From Paractinoplanes tereljensis (GTDB lineage Bacteria > Actinomycetota > Actinomycetes > Mycobacteriales > Micromonosporaceae), in contig NZ_BOMY01000060.1 of the NCBI RefSeq assembly GCF_016862435.1, positions 62,001 to 126,000 of the forward strand: DNA of 64,000 nucleotides. The letters are read 5' to 3'. The stretch's first letter is position 1, and every line of letters begins with the position of its first letter. The position numbers and the translations under genes were made by a program. Shown here piece after piece: positions 1 through 8,306 of this stretch. The notes beneath the pieces were generated by a model. That model saw nothing but the letters and a program-made list of their open reading frames with translations, had not been told where the DNA came from and made no database searches.

Positions 1-267
1 CGGGTAGCCGGGCGGGACGACGGTGGCGCCGTGGCCGGGATAGTCGATGTCGAAGACGTGGAAGCGGCGGGACAGGGCGGGCAGCACCCGGCTGTAGCTG
101 AACCAGTCCATGTGCTGGGCGTGCAGCAGCACCAACGGCGGGCCGTTGTCCGGGCCCTCCGCGTAACTCAGCTCGATCTCGCCCACCGGGGCGGTCTTCA
201 TGGTGAAGCCGGCCTCCGCTACCCGGGCCTTCCAGGGGTCGACATAACCCACGACGGGAAGCCTCAT
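1..267 (-). CDS. Alpha/beta hydrolase, N-terminal part (cut by window edge)
   Basis: The 89 visible residues give the start of an alpha/beta hydrolase: a beta-strand with LVLLHAQHMDWFSYSRVLPAL (oxyanion-loop region, HA in place of the usual HG), followed by FDIDYPGHG, typical of the strand before the lid. The nucleophile elbow and the rest of the triad lie outside the window. The ATG overlaps the TGA of the upstream YdcF-type gene as ATGA, so it is the last visible gene of a translationally coupled operon. The substrate cannot be judged. The fold is fairly certain; the specific activity is unknown. Confidence 0.75.
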   Translation of the reverse strand, partial: MRLPVVGYVDPWKARVAEAGFTMKTAPVGEIELSYAEGPDNGPPLVLLHAQHMDWFSYSRVLPALSRRFHVFDIDYPGHGATVVPPGYP

Positions 268-977
268 GCCCACCTCGCGTCCGCCGTTCGTACGGTGTAA
301 TCGGTTGCATCCCGCAGATAATCGGCTGCGTCTTGGACCTCGGGTGGCACCTCGACGTGGGCGATGAAATCGCGGCCGGCGGGGCCGTACCCGGTCAGCC
401 GGGGTATCTCCCCCAGCAGCAGCGAGACGTACCGGTCGAGCGGCCACATGCCGACCGGCTCGTCCCGATAGCGCAGAGAATCGTCGACGAAAGTCCGGTG
501 CGAGGCGTAGTTGACTATCCGGGTCGACGGTGCGGCGTGACGCCGGAAGCCGGCATCCATCCGCTGCTGCATCGTGCCGTCCTGCACCAGGACGAGCCGG
601 TCGTGCCGGACGCCCTCGGCGCGCAGCAGGGCCAGCGCGTTGGTGACGTTGTTGCCGCAGTTCGTCGACTCCTGCTCGAGCAGGTCGGCGGCCAGGCCGT
701 ACCGTTCCCGCAGGTAGCGGTCGAGCAGCGCGGCCTCGCTGAGGCCGTCCCCTAGAACAGCGCGCAAGGCGTCGGTGGTGTGGCCCTGGCCGCCCACGAT
801 CAGGTATCGGTCGGCTACGCCGGCCCGCATCGCCGCCGCGAACACGTCGGCACCGGCCAGGATCGTGCCGCCGAACAGGATGGCCACGTCGGCCAGGCCG
901 GCGGTCAGCGACGGGACGTCGCGGCGGGCGCAGAAGCGTACGAGCGTGTTGACGCTCCGGGCGATCGCGGCCGTCAT
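264..977 (-). CDS. YdcF/DUF218-type protein
   Basis: This 237-aa protein has the pattern of the ElyC/SanA/YdcF (DUF218) family: AILFGGTILAGADVFAAAMRAG, then YLIVGGQGHTT, an acidic helix with LLEQESTNCGNNVTNA, and LVLVQDGTMQQRMDAGFRRH. Family members are Rossmann-like proteins, some membrane-anchored and linked to envelope metabolism; the cytoplasmic ones bind nucleotides or have no known role. No membrane segment is visible, so this one is probably cytosolic. The ATG overlaps the stop of the RpiB-type gene and the TGA overlaps the next start, both by 4 bp. The longer open frame upstream of 977 is antisense-like arginine-rich sequence and was not used as coding. Confidence 0.78.
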   Translation of the reverse strand: MTAAIARSVNTLVRFCARRDVPSLTAGLADVAILFGGTILAGADVFAAAMRAGVADRYLIVGGQGHTTDALRAVLGDGLSEAALLDRYLRERYGLAADLLEQESTNCGNNVTNALALLRAEGVRHDRLVLVQDGTMQQRMDAGFRRHAAPSTRIVNYASHRTFVDDSLRYRDEPVGMWPLDRYVSLLLGEIPRLTGYGPAGRDFIAHVEVPPEVQDAADYLRDATDYTVRTADARWA

Positions 978-1387
978 CGTTCGATCGCGGCGATGTTCGC
1001 GGCCTCGTCCGGGTCGGGGCCGGACGTGTCCAGGAAGGCCTGCAGCACCTCGACGGCCACGTCGGGAGCGAGCCGTTTGAGGCTCATCGCCAGCACGTTC
1101 GCGTCGTTCCAGAGCCGGGCGCCCCTCGCGATCCACGGGTCCCAGGCCACCGCCGCGCGCACCCCGGGGACCTTGTTGGCGGCGATCGCCGTTCCGGTGC
1201 CGGTCCAGCACATCACCACGCCGTAGTCGGCGCGGCCGTCGACCACCGCCTGCCCGACGAAACGGCCGAGGTCGGGCCAGCTCGGCGGCGAGTCCGGCCC
1301 GATGATCTCGTGACCGGCGGCGGCCAGGGCCTGAGCGACCGCCCGGGTCGTCTCGTTCTCGTCGTCGCTGGCGAACGCTACCCGCAT
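974..1387 (-). CDS. RpiB/LacAB-family sugar-phosphate isomerase
   Basis: At 137 aa it matches the small RpiB/LacA/LacB family, which interconverts aldose and ketose phosphates. It begins MRVAFASDDEN and carries GVVMCWTGTGTAIAANKVPGVRAA, matching the conserved CGTGxG...NK.PG.RAA segment with the catalytic Cys in MCW, and NDANVLAMS, matching HDNAN.L. Classic RpiB has DHAG near the start and H in HDNAN; here these read DDEN and NDAN, so the substrate may differ from ribose 5-phosphate. It is the third gene of the minus-strand operon, 9 bp after the upstream hypothetical, and overlaps the YdcF-type start by 4 bp. Confidence 0.82.
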   Translation of the reverse strand: MRVAFASDDENETTRAVAQALAAAGHEIIGPDSPPSWPDLGRFVGQAVVDGRADYGVVMCWTGTGTAIAANKVPGVRAAVAWDPWIARGARLWNDANVLAMSLKRLAPDVAVEVLQAFLDTSGPDPDEAANIAAIER

Positions 1388-1396
1388 GATGGAAGC

Positions 1397-1834
1397 CTAA
1401 GGCCAGGTGGCTGCGAGCTCCTTGAGAGAGTCGCGATTGCACGGCATGGTGACCGGCCAGCAGATCTCGTCGCCGTCGCCCTCCCGGTCGAACACGCAGC
1501 AGACCGCGCCGACCTCGGCCGCCAGGTCCGTGAAGACGCCCCGGACGCTGCTGGAATCGGCGAACAGGTGGCTCATCCCGGTGACGGCGGCGGTGAAGCT
1601 CATCGACACATAGCCGGGCCGCAGCGAGTACGTGTACCAGACGTGCAGGTAGATCAGGCCGATCGAGATCCGGTTCCGGAAGTTCGAGGTGAACGGCATG
1701 GTCAGCTCTTCACCGCCGGGCAGGGTGACCCGCACCGGCCCGGAGTCGGCGCGGGCGCGGGCGGCGACGGCCCGCAGGGCCGTCGCCACATTCCGAGCGG
1801 GCAGATAGAGGTTGTACCACCAATCGATGCCCAT
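1397..1834 (-). CDS. Hypothetical protein in the beta-helix/RpiB operon
   Basis: The 145-aa product starts MGIDWWYNLYLPA and has an alternating hydrophobic/charged pattern suggesting a small alpha/beta domain. No signal peptide or membrane segment is seen. The C-terminal half contains AVCCVFDREGDGDEICWPVTMPC, with four cysteines that could bind metal or form disulphides. I do not recognise a family; the first residues resemble small actinobacterial proteins next to polymorphic or immunity loci, but too weakly to name one. It lies 3 bp after the beta-helix stop and 9 bp before the RpiB-type start, so co-expression is likely. Confidence 0.6.
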   Translation of the reverse strand: MGIDWWYNLYLPARNVATALRAVAARARADSGPVRVTLPGGEELTMPFTSNFRNRISIGLIYLHVWYTYSLRPGYVSMSFTAAVTGMSHLFADSSSVRGVFTDLAAEVGAVCCVFDREGDGDEICWPVTMPCNRDSLKELAATWP

Positions 1835-1837
1835 CGG

Positions 1838-3220
1838 TCAGGCCCGGGTGTAGGTCAGGCCGGACTGGTTGTCGACGGTGAAGGTGCCGTGGTCGACCTG
1901 GACCACCAGGGTGCCCAGGTTGCCCTTCTGGGTGCCGTAGGCGCCGGCCACGTAACCGGTGGCGGTGGCCTGAGTGTCGATGATCCAGACCCGGTTGCCG
2001 AAAACCCGGGTGACGTTCTCGACGTTCAGGGCCCGGTGCGTGGCGTGGGTCTTGGCCGCGTTGATCGCGGTGATCGTTCCGTACTCGAACCGGGTGCAAC
2101 CGGTCGCGTTCACGCCGATGCCGAAGGTCTCCTGGGCGGTGAGCCGATCGACCGAGTACGTGCCCTCCTGCATGAGGAAGCCGCTCTGCGGGGTGTTGGT
2201 GGCCACCATGTCGAGCAGGGTCACGGCGTCGTTGCCCTGGGCGTGCACGCCGTGCGCGCCGGGCTGGTCGATGGTGATGTCGGACGCGACGACCCGGCCG
2301 GCCCCGGTGATCCGCAGGCCGGAGCTGGTGACGGGGGTGCTGAGGCCGGCGCCGACGATCCGGATCCGCTGGAAGGTCACGTCGTCCGGCTTCCGGGTGA
2401 CCCACTCGCCGCTCTCCCTGGCGCAGTACACGCCGGCCGAGGAGGTGGTGTCGACGACCGCGTCGCGGATCGTCACCCGGCTCTGGCCGACCACCGCGAT
2501 CCCGCGCGCCTTGGACCGGGTGATGCTCAGGTGGGTGGCTCGCCCGCCGGTGGACGCCGGCCCGTCCGCGTAGTTGACGAACGCGACCCCGTCGTCGCCG
2601 GTGTCGATCGTGGTGATCCGCTCGGCGCTGCCGTCCTGGCAGTTGGCGAAGTGCAGCCCGTCGGCCATCGTGCCGGTGATCAGGGCGCCGACCACGGTGG
2701 GCCGGGTGCACCGGTAGAACAGGAGCCCGGCGGCGGCCGATCCGGTGATGGTGACGTCCTCGACGTACGTGTCGGTGGTCAGCGAGATCAGCACGCACTC
2801 CTGGGCGCCGACCCGGGCGGCCGGGGCGGTCACGAACGCGGTCGACAGCCCGTAGAACCGGGCGCCGGTGCCCGCCTTGAACTCCAGGCCGCGGCCGGCG
2901 CTGTCGGTGAAGACGAACCGGGCCGCCGGTGCCATCGCCAGCACGCCGGTGAACGACGGGATGACGATGTCGGTGCCACTGTTGTCGAGCTGGTAGTCGC
3001 CGTCGCCGAAGTAGACACTCACCCCGGAGTTGGACAGTCCCGCCACCAGCGCCGCACGGTTGGCGGCCGCGCTGTTGCCGGGCGCGAGGCCGAGATCGGC
3101 GGCCGGTGTCCAGGGCCCGCCGGACGGCGCGGCGGCGACCGCCGGAGTAGCACCGGCCAGCCCGGCCGCGGTCAGCCCGGCCGCGCCGGCGGTCAGCATG
3201 TGTCTGCGCGAGATCGCCAT
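1838..3220 (-). CDS. Secreted right-handed beta-helix protein (GH28/pectate-lyase-like)
   Basis: The 460-aa protein opens with a Tat signal (MAISRRHMLTAGAAG, Ala-rich h-region, cleavage near AVAAAP). The body is a run of about 22-residue parallel beta-helix coils, e.g. VEDVTITGSAAAGLLFYRC, THLSITRSKARGIAVVGQS and ITIDQPGAHGVHAQGND, as in polygalacturonase, pectate lyase and phage tailspike folds. DTGDDGVAFVNY resembles the GDD-containing GH28 catalytic coil. It probably acts outside the cell on a polysaccharide. The ATG at 3220 is preferred over the one at 3229 because GGGGATGG lies about 5 nt upstream of it. It heads a five-gene operon with sugar-phosphate genes, suggesting sugar utilisation. 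Confidence 0.78.
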   Translation of the reverse strand: MAISRRHMLTAGAAGLTAAGLAGATPAVAAAPSGGPWTPAADLGLAPGNSAAANRAALVAGLSNSGVSVYFGDGDYQLDNSGTDIVIPSFTGVLAMAPAARFVFTDSAGRGLEFKAGTGARFYGLSTAFVTAPAARVGAQECVLISLTTDTYVEDVTITGSAAAGLLFYRCTRPTVVGALITGTMADGLHFANCQDGSAERITTIDTGDDGVAFVNYADGPASTGGRATHLSITRSKARGIAVVGQSRVTIRDAVVDTTSSAGVYCARESGEWVTRKPDDVTFQRIRIVGAGLSTPVTSSGLRITGAGRVVASDITIDQPGAHGVHAQGNDAVTLLDMVATNTPQSGFLMQEGTYSVDRLTAQETFGIGVNATGCTRFEYGTITAINAAKTHATHRALNVENVTRVFGNRVWIIDTQATATGYVAGAYGTQKGNLGTLVVQVDHGTFTVDNQSGLTYTRA

Positions 3221-3234
3221 TCGTACCATCCCCG

Positions 3235-3263
3235 TGAATAGATCTTTGACAATGCGCAGTAAA
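3235..3263 (-). promoter_or_regulatory. Candidate sigma70-type promoter for the beta-helix operon
   Basis: On the minus strand TTTACT (3263-3258) and TATTCA (3240-3235) are separated by 17 bp. Transcription would begin near 3228, only about 8 nt before the chosen ATG and almost on the alternative ATG at 3229, so a leaderless transcript is possible. Seen by eye only. Confidence 0.35.
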
Positions 3264-3283
3264 CCAGCACCGGGTGATCTGCG

Positions 3284-4225
3284 GTGACCGAACGGATGTT
3301 GCGCCGGATCGCATCGCCGACTACCGATGTATTGATGGCCGACCGCGCGAAGAAGCAACCCGAAGCGGAACCCGCCCGGCGAGGCACCATGATCTTCATC
3401 TATTCCTGCGTCTGGTTGTTGCTGCTGCTCCCAGTCGGCCTGCTCTACCTGCAAGACAATTGGGTCCACGACCTCGGCAAGGCGCATCCCCTGCTCTGCA
3501 TCGGCTGGTGGGGCAGCGTCGGCGGCCTCGTCGCCAACCTGGAAGTGGTGACCAAGGCGCAGAACCGCTGGCGTCCGAGCGCCGAATTCTGGTACCTCGG
3601 CCGTCCGATCACCGCTGCCCTCTTCGGCGGCGTCGGGTACGTGGTCTACATGACGCTCGTCCAGGCATCGCTCAACACGCCCGAATCCGCCGCCACGCAG
3701 CTGAGCGAATCGCCCTCGGCGATCGGGTACGTCATCGCCTTCGCCCTCGGGCTGCGCGAGCAGACCTTCCGCGACCTGCTCGCACGGGTCTTCGACCTGC
3801 TCGCCACCGCGGGTGGCGCCGATGTCGAACCGCCGTCGGTGCCACCCGACTTCTCCGCCGAGTACGACGCCGCGGAAAAGGGCGTGCGAATCTCCTGGGG
3901 ACTCGCGACGGACAACGTCGGCGTGACGGTCTACCACCTGTATCGCGACTACCGGTTCCTCGCCTCGGTGCGACCGTCGTCCGCGAAGCCGCCGACGCCG
4001 GACACACGGCGCCGGCTCTGGCCGTGGACCTCGCCGGCCACCGAACCGGCCGAGGAACCGGCCGAGGAACCGACGGCACCGGCCGAGGAACCGAACCTGC
4101 TCTCGTTCGTCGACCGCAGCGCACCCCAAGGCCTGCGGCGATACGCGGTGACCGCCGCAGACGCCGCCGACAACGAGTCCGCCCCGGCCGGCCCGATCGC
4201 GGTGGACGTAACGTCGGGCGCCTGA
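3284..4225 (+). CDS. Membrane protein with C-terminal FN3-like domain
   Basis: The 313-aa protein starts with GTG; an ATG at 3296 is an alternative. Hydrophobic segments lie at about residues 36-57 (IFIYSCVWLLLLLPVGLLYL), 70-86 and 108-125. The rest is soluble. After VEPPSVPPDFSAEYDAAEKGVRISWG comes a beta-rich, FN3-like module (VYHLYRD...FVDRSAPQGLRRYAVTAADAADNES) interrupted by an insert of EPAEEP repeats near residue 250. WDxATDNVGVxxYxV is a common FN3 pattern; here it reads WGLATDNVGVTVYHLYRD. It is divergent from the beta-helix operon and tail-to-tail with the kinase. The first hydrophobic half has no recognised family; a surface or signalling role is a guess. Confidence 0.65.
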   Translation: MTERMLRRIASPTTDVLMADRAKKQPEAEPARRGTMIFIYSCVWLLLLLPVGLLYLQDNWVHDLGKAHPLLCIGWWGSVGGLVANLEVVTKAQNRWRPSAEFWYLGRPITAALFGGVGYVVYMTLVQASLNTPESAATQLSESPSAIGYVIAFALGLREQTFRDLLARVFDLLATAGGADVEPPSVPPDFSAEYDAAEKGVRISWGLATDNVGVTVYHLYRDYRFLASVRPSSAKPPTPDTRRRLWPWTSPATEPAEEPAEEPTAPAEEPNLLSFVDRSAPQGLRRYAVTAADAADNESAPAGPIAVDVTSGA

Positions 4226-4262
4226 GGGAGCCGCGGGCCGGGCGGCGTTGCTGGTCCGCTGC

Positions 4263-6329
4263 TCAGGGGCGGTACATCTCGGCCAGGCGGGTGGCTACGC
4301 CTGCGCTGGTGGTGACGGCGGCCAGGCCGTACGGGTCGGCCTTCAGCCACTTCGTGAAGGCGGCCAGCTTGATCGGGCAGACGCCGCCGCTGGTCATCGT
4401 GCCGATGCAGTCGCCCTCGCTGGCGGGGTCGTCCCAGGTGGTGAGGGCCGGCTTTGTCACCACCGGGAGGGTGACCTTCAGGTGGCTCTCGACGATGATC
4501 GTCTCCTGCTCGCATCGCCCGTCGGTCTGCTTGAGTTTCAGCAGCGTGCAGTAGTCCGGGCCGGACAGGTACAGCACCGGCTCGACCACCGCGACGTGCG
4601 CGACCGGGTCGTACGAGTAGAGCTTGACCACCGACTCGGCCCGGCCCTTGCCGGTGAGGTCGGCGAACTGCACCGGTTGCGCGCTCACCGTCGGCGACCG
4701 GAGTTCGGCGTTCGCGAACGCGGCGCCGGAGTCCCCGCTGTTCTCGTCGTTCAGCGCGCCGAGCCGCACCTGGCCACCGACCAGCAGCGGGTCGGTGAGC
4801 TCCGCGGTCAACACGGCGGTGCCGTCGACGGTGATCTCGGCGGCCTCGTTGAGCACGGCGATGGCGACCCGGTGGGTCTGCCCGAGCCGGAACGCCGTCG
4901 AGGGAGTCGACTGTTCGCCGGTGACCTCGCCGTCGTTGTCCATCCCGATCCGCACCTGCTTCGGGCAGAACGAGGCCCGGTAGCCGCTCTGATCGACCAC
5001 CCGGAACCAGATCACCGCGCACGCGTTCGCGGTCATCACCGTGACGTCGACCGCGATCCGCTGATCACCGGCGAACGTGTCGGTCGGCCCGGTGCATTGG
5101 TAGTCGTTCGCCTCATGCGTGGTCGCCAGCAGGCGGTGCTGGCCGAAGATGCACCAGCCGGCCGCGTCCTCCACCGGCCGGGTCGTTTTCCACTGCCCCG
5201 GGCGGTCCAGCCGGTCGATCACCGACGCTCCCTGGACCCGCGGCTGGGCTTTCCCGGCAGCCGGCGGCGCGGTGCTGGTCTCCACAAAGGTCGTAGGCTC
5301 GGCGCGTGGGCTGGCCAGCAGGCTGCGGCCGGGCTCGGTGGCGAACAGGCCGGCCCCGGCCAGCACGGCCGCCGCACCGGCCACGGCCAGCACCCGGGCG
5401 GTCCGGCGTCGGCGGGGCACGGCGTCGGTGCGTACCGGATCGGGTCGCAACCGGCCGGTGTGCGCGGCGGCCTCGGCGGCCCGGCGCAGCTCGGGCCGAT
5501 CGGCCAGGGCCTGCCGGGAATCGGTGGCCAGCAGCAGGTCGAGCAGCTCGCTCGCGGTCGGCCGATCCTCCGGTTTCTTGGCCAGGGCCCGGCCGACCAG
5601 GTCGCGCAGCGGCCCGTCGAGGCCGATCAGATTGGGCGGCTGGGTGAGGATCCGGGCGGCGGTGGCGGCCGGCGAGTCGCCCCGGAACGGGGTGCGGCCG
5701 GTGGCCGCGTAGGCCACCACCACACCCCAGGCGAAGACATCGGCGGCCGGCCCGACGTCCTGGTCGGACTCGAAACGCTCCGGAGCCATGTACGAGACGG
5801 TGCCCACCATCTGATCGGTGCGGGTGTGCCGGCTGGTCACCTCCAGCGCCCGGGCGATGCCGAAGTCGATCACCTTGGGGGTGCCGAGCGAGAACAGCAC
5901 ATTTTCCGGCTTGAGGTCGCGGTGGATCACCCCGGCGCCGTGGATGGCGGCCAGCGCGGTGGCCACCCCGACCGCGACGCTGTGCAGGGTGCCACCGGCG
6001 AGCGGACCCTGCTCCTTGATCACCTCGCCCAGGCTCGGCCCGTCGACGTACTCGACGACCAGGTAGGGCGTCTCGTGGTCGGGGTCGGCGTCGAGCACCG
6101 CGGCGGTGCAGAATCCGGGCACCTCACGGGCCCGGTTGACCTCGCTGCGGAACCGGCCGCGGAACTCGGTGTCCCACGCGTACTCCGGGCGGATCACCTT
6201 CACCGCGACGTGCCGGCCGTCGGGCCCGCGGCCCAGGTAGACGGCGCCCATGCCGCCCTCGCCGAGCCGGCCGAGAAGCTCGTAGTCGCCGAGCCGGCGC
6301 GGATCGGCCGGCCAAAGTGGACGAGTCAC
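4263..6329 (-). CDS. Membrane-anchored Ser/Thr protein kinase (PknB-like)
   Basis: The 688-aa protein has a full Hanks-type kinase domain: glycine loop GRLGEGGMGAVYLG (20-33), lysine K44 in VAVKVI, HRDLKPEN (136-143), DFG (155-157) and APE (182-184). A basic linker precedes one transmembrane helix at about 311-330. The extracellular part (330-688) has a beta-sandwich-like domain with IDRLDRPGQW...DTFAGDQRIAVDVTV...RLGALNDENSGDSGAAF, followed by a Cys-containing C-terminal domain (four visible Cys). There are no PASTA repeats. It therefore probably senses an external ligand and phosphorylates cytoplasmic Ser/Thr targets. The GTG at 6329 is the only start giving a normal N-terminus; upstream is antisense to the serine hydrolase. 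Confidence 0.9.
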   Translation of the reverse strand: MTRPLWPADPRRLGDYELLGRLGEGGMGAVYLGRGPDGRHVAVKVIRPEYAWDTEFRGRFRSEVNRAREVPGFCTAAVLDADPDHETPYLVVEYVDGPSLGEVIKEQGPLAGGTLHSVAVGVATALAAIHGAGVIHRDLKPENVLFSLGTPKVIDFGIARALEVTSRHTRTDQMVGTVSYMAPERFESDQDVGPAADVFAWGVVVAYAATGRTPFRGDSPAATAARILTQPPNLIGLDGPLRDLVGRALAKKPEDRPTASELLDLLLATDSRQALADRPELRRAAEAAAHTGRLRPDPVRTDAVPRRRRTARVLAVAGAAAVLAGAGLFATEPGRSLLASPRAEPTTFVETSTAPPAAGKAQPRVQGASVIDRLDRPGQWKTTRPVEDAAGWCIFGQHRLLATTHEANDYQCTGPTDTFAGDQRIAVDVTVMTANACAVIWFRVVDQSGYRASFCPKQVRIGMDNDGEVTGEQSTPSTAFRLGQTHRVAIAVLNEAAEITVDGTAVLTAELTDPLLVGGQVRLGALNDENSGDSGAAFANAELRSPTVSAQPVQFADLTGKGRAESVVKLYSYDPVAHVAVVEPVLYLSGPDYCTLLKLKQTDGRCEQETIIVESHLKVTLPVVTKPALTTWDDPASEGDCIGTMTSGGVCPIKLAAFTKWLKADPYGLAAVTTSAGVATRLAEMYRP

Positions 6330-6401
6330 CCGCAGCACCCTACCGGCATCAAGGGCATTTCGGCCGTGGTCGCGGGGCGCGTGCCGGACGAGGCTGAAGG
6401 C

Positions 6402-7607
6402 ATGGCCACGATCATCCAGGGTGCGGTGGCGGAGGGGTACGGCCCGGTCGCCGACGCGTTCCGCCGCAACTTCGCCGAGCGGGGCGAAATCGGGGCGGCC
6501 TGCGCGGTCTACCGCGACGGCCGCAAGGTCGTCGACCTGTGGGGCGGCTACCGCGACGGCGTCAAACGTCTTCCCTGGCAGGAGGACACCGTGGTGGTGA
6601 TGTACTCGACTACCAAGGGCGTCTCCTCGCTGGCGCTGGCCCTCGCGCATTCCCGGGGCCTGCTCGACTACGACGAGCGGGTCGCCACCTACTGGCCGCA
6701 GTTCGGCTGGCGGGGCAAGGGCGAGATCACCGTGCGGCAGCTGCTGTCGCACCAGGCCGGCCTGCCGATCATCGACATCCCGCTGACCGTCGCCGACCTC
6801 GGCGACCTCGATCTGGTGGCGTCGGCCCTCGCGCTGCAACGGCCGCTCTGGCCGCCGGGCACCCGGCACGGCTATCACACGATCACCCTCGGCTGGTACG
6901 AGAGCGAGCTGCTGCGCCGGGTCGACCCGGCCGGGCGATCACTGGGCCGATATTTCGCCGACGAGATCGCCGGCCCGCTCGGCCTGGACTTCTTCATCGG
7001 GCTGCCGGCCGGCTTCGACCTGGACCGCCGGGCGACCATCCACGGCCGGGGCGGCCTGCAGATGATGCTGCACCTGCGGGACTACCCCACGCCCACGCTG
7101 CTGGCCATGATGCGGCCGGCCAGCCCGGCCCGCCGGTCGCTCAGCAATCCGCCCGAGCTGCTGGTGGACACCGCCTTCAACACCGACGAGATGCTGCGGG
7201 TGGAGATCCCGGCCGGCAACGGCATCGGTACTCCGCGGGCCGTCGCGTCGGCCTACGACGCCGCCCTTACCGGCCGGCTCGGCCTGACCGGCGCGACGCT
7301 CGAGGCCCTGACCCAACCGGTCCGGCCACCGTCCGGCGGGCCGGTCGACGTACTGCTGCGGACCCCGATCTCGTTCTCGCTGGGATATCTCAAACCGACG
7401 CCGGGCGCGCCGTTCGGCAGCGCGGCCGGCACCGCCTTCGGCACGCCGGGCAACGGCGGCTCGTTCGGCTTCGCCGACCCGGACACCGGGATCGGTTACT
7501 GCTACGCGCCCAACCGGCTCGGCTTCGGCCTGCTCGACCGCCGCGAGATCGCCATCCGGAACGCGCTCTACCGCGAGGTGCTGGGCGAACGGTCGCAGAC
7601 GCCCTGA
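6402..7607 (+). CDS. Serine hydrolase, class C beta-lactamase/esterase VIII family
   Basis: The 401-aa protein has the beta-lactamase/EstB fold signature: S69-T-T-K72 (SxxK nucleophile), a YHT motif in the GYHTITLGWYE segment as the probable YxN equivalent, and GTPGNGGSFGFADP near the C-terminus in place of KTG. There is no signal peptide, which argues for an intracellular esterase or lactamase-like hydrolase rather than antibiotic resistance. LSHQAGLP is the usual family landmark after the SxxK helix. It diverges from the kinase and its 3' end overlaps the convergent TetR gene by 40 bp. Confidence 0.85.
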   Translation: MATIIQGAVAEGYGPVADAFRRNFAERGEIGAACAVYRDGRKVVDLWGGYRDGVKRLPWQEDTVVVMYSTTKGVSSLALALAHSRGLLDYDERVATYWPQFGWRGKGEITVRQLLSHQAGLPIIDIPLTVADLGDLDLVASALALQRPLWPPGTRHGYHTITLGWYESELLRRVDPAGRSLGRYFADEIAGPLGLDFFIGLPAGFDLDRRATIHGRGGLQMMLHLRDYPTPTLLAMMRPASPARRSLSNPPELLVDTAFNTDEMLRVEIPAGNGIGTPRAVASAYDAALTGRLGLTGATLEALTQPVRPPSGGPVDVLLRTPISFSLGYLKPTPGAPFGSAAGTAFGTPGNGGSFGFADPDTGIGYCYAPNRLGFGLLDRREIAIRNALYREVLGERSQTP

Positions 7608-8209
7608 CGCACCAGCAGCGGCAGCACGGCGCGCACCTGGGTGGCCAGGCCGTCCAGGACCGGCTCGCCGCCGGCGGTGAAGGCCAGCAGTGCCTGCTGG
7701 AAAAGACCATCAAGCATGGCGTACGCCGAGGAAGCGGTCACCGAGGGTGGGCAACCGGTGAGGGCCGCGTATCGGTCGACCACTCGCCAGATCATCGCCT
7801 CGAGCGCCGCGTCGATCTCGGTGATGGCCTCGCGCAGCCCCTCCTCGAACATGCTCTGGGTGCGCAGGTCGTACCACAGGCGGTGCATCGGGGCCTCGTC
7901 GCGGATGGTCTGCGCCAGTTTCGCCGCGAACGCCTCGACCAGCTCGCCGGCCGTCGCCGAGTCCCGCACCACCGCGTCGTAACGGGTCACGCAGCGCGCC
8001 TTGTAGTAGCGAACGCTGTAGATGACCAGCTCGAGCTTGTCCTCGAAGTAGTAGTGCACGACGCCGTGGCTGAACGGCGAGTTGCCGGCGATCTCGCGCA
8101 GGCTGCTCCGGGCATAACCCATCGCGCCGAGGGTGGTCAGCGCGGACTCGGCCAGCTCGTCGCGGCGGCGGTCGAATTTGTCGACCGGGCGGGTCGGGGT
8201 CACAGGCAC
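7568..8209 (-). CDS. TetR/AcrR-family regulator
   Basis: The 213-aa protein has an N-terminal HTH (LAESALTTLGAMGYARSSLREIAGNSPFSHGVVHYYFEDKLELV), the classic TetR arrangement ending in the YYF.dKleL motif, and a helical ligand-binding C-terminus. Starts are GTG at 8209 or 8203. It diverges from the SDR operon. A perfect dyad (8242-8257) overlaps the operon's predicted -35, so it most likely represses the SDR, reductase and ligase genes and responds to their substrate, probably an acyl or acyl-CoA compound. The target is inferred from layout. Confidence 0.88.
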   Translation of the reverse strand: MPVTPTRPVDKFDRRRDELAESALTTLGAMGYARSSLREIAGNSPFSHGVVHYYFEDKLELVIYSVRYYKARCVTRYDAVVRDSATAGELVEAFAAKLAQTIRDEAPMHRLWYDLRTQSMFEEGLREAITEIDAALEAMIWRVVDRYAALTGCPPSVTASSAYAMLDGLFQQALLAFTAGGEPVLDGLATQVRAVLPLLVRQGVCDRSPSTSR

Positions 8210-8219
8210 ATCCTACGAG

Positions 8220-8257
8220 CTTGACAAGCGTCCAGACTTCTCTTGACAACTGTCAAG
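8220..8257. promoter_or_regulatory. Putative TetR operator: perfect dyad plus upstream half-site
   Basis: CTTGACA-AC-TGTCAAG at 8242-8257 is a perfect 7+2+7 inverted repeat. A third copy of CTTGACA sits at 8220-8226, 22 bp (two helical turns) upstream in the same orientation. The site lies between the tetR start and the SDR gene and covers the predicted -35 of the SDR promoter, as expected for repression. Confidence 0.65.
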
Positions 8258-8271
8258 ATCGGGCATGTGAT
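8243..8271 (+). promoter_or_regulatory. Predicted promoter of the SDR-reductase-ligase operon
   Basis: TTGACA (8243-8248, a consensus -35) and TGTGAT (8266-8271) are spaced by 17 bp, about 36 bp before the SDR ATG. The -35 lies inside the perfect dyad assigned to the TetR regulator. Confidence 0.5.
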
Positions 8272-8306
8272 GTGGGTCTCGTCTTCAGCACTCCCCGGGA
8301 GCTTCC

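Noticed and set aside
1310-3241. Long plus-strand open frame opposite the beta-helix operon
   Set aside because: Composition is glycine/arginine/aspartate-rich with no fold pattern; it mirrors third-position GC of the real minus-strand genes.
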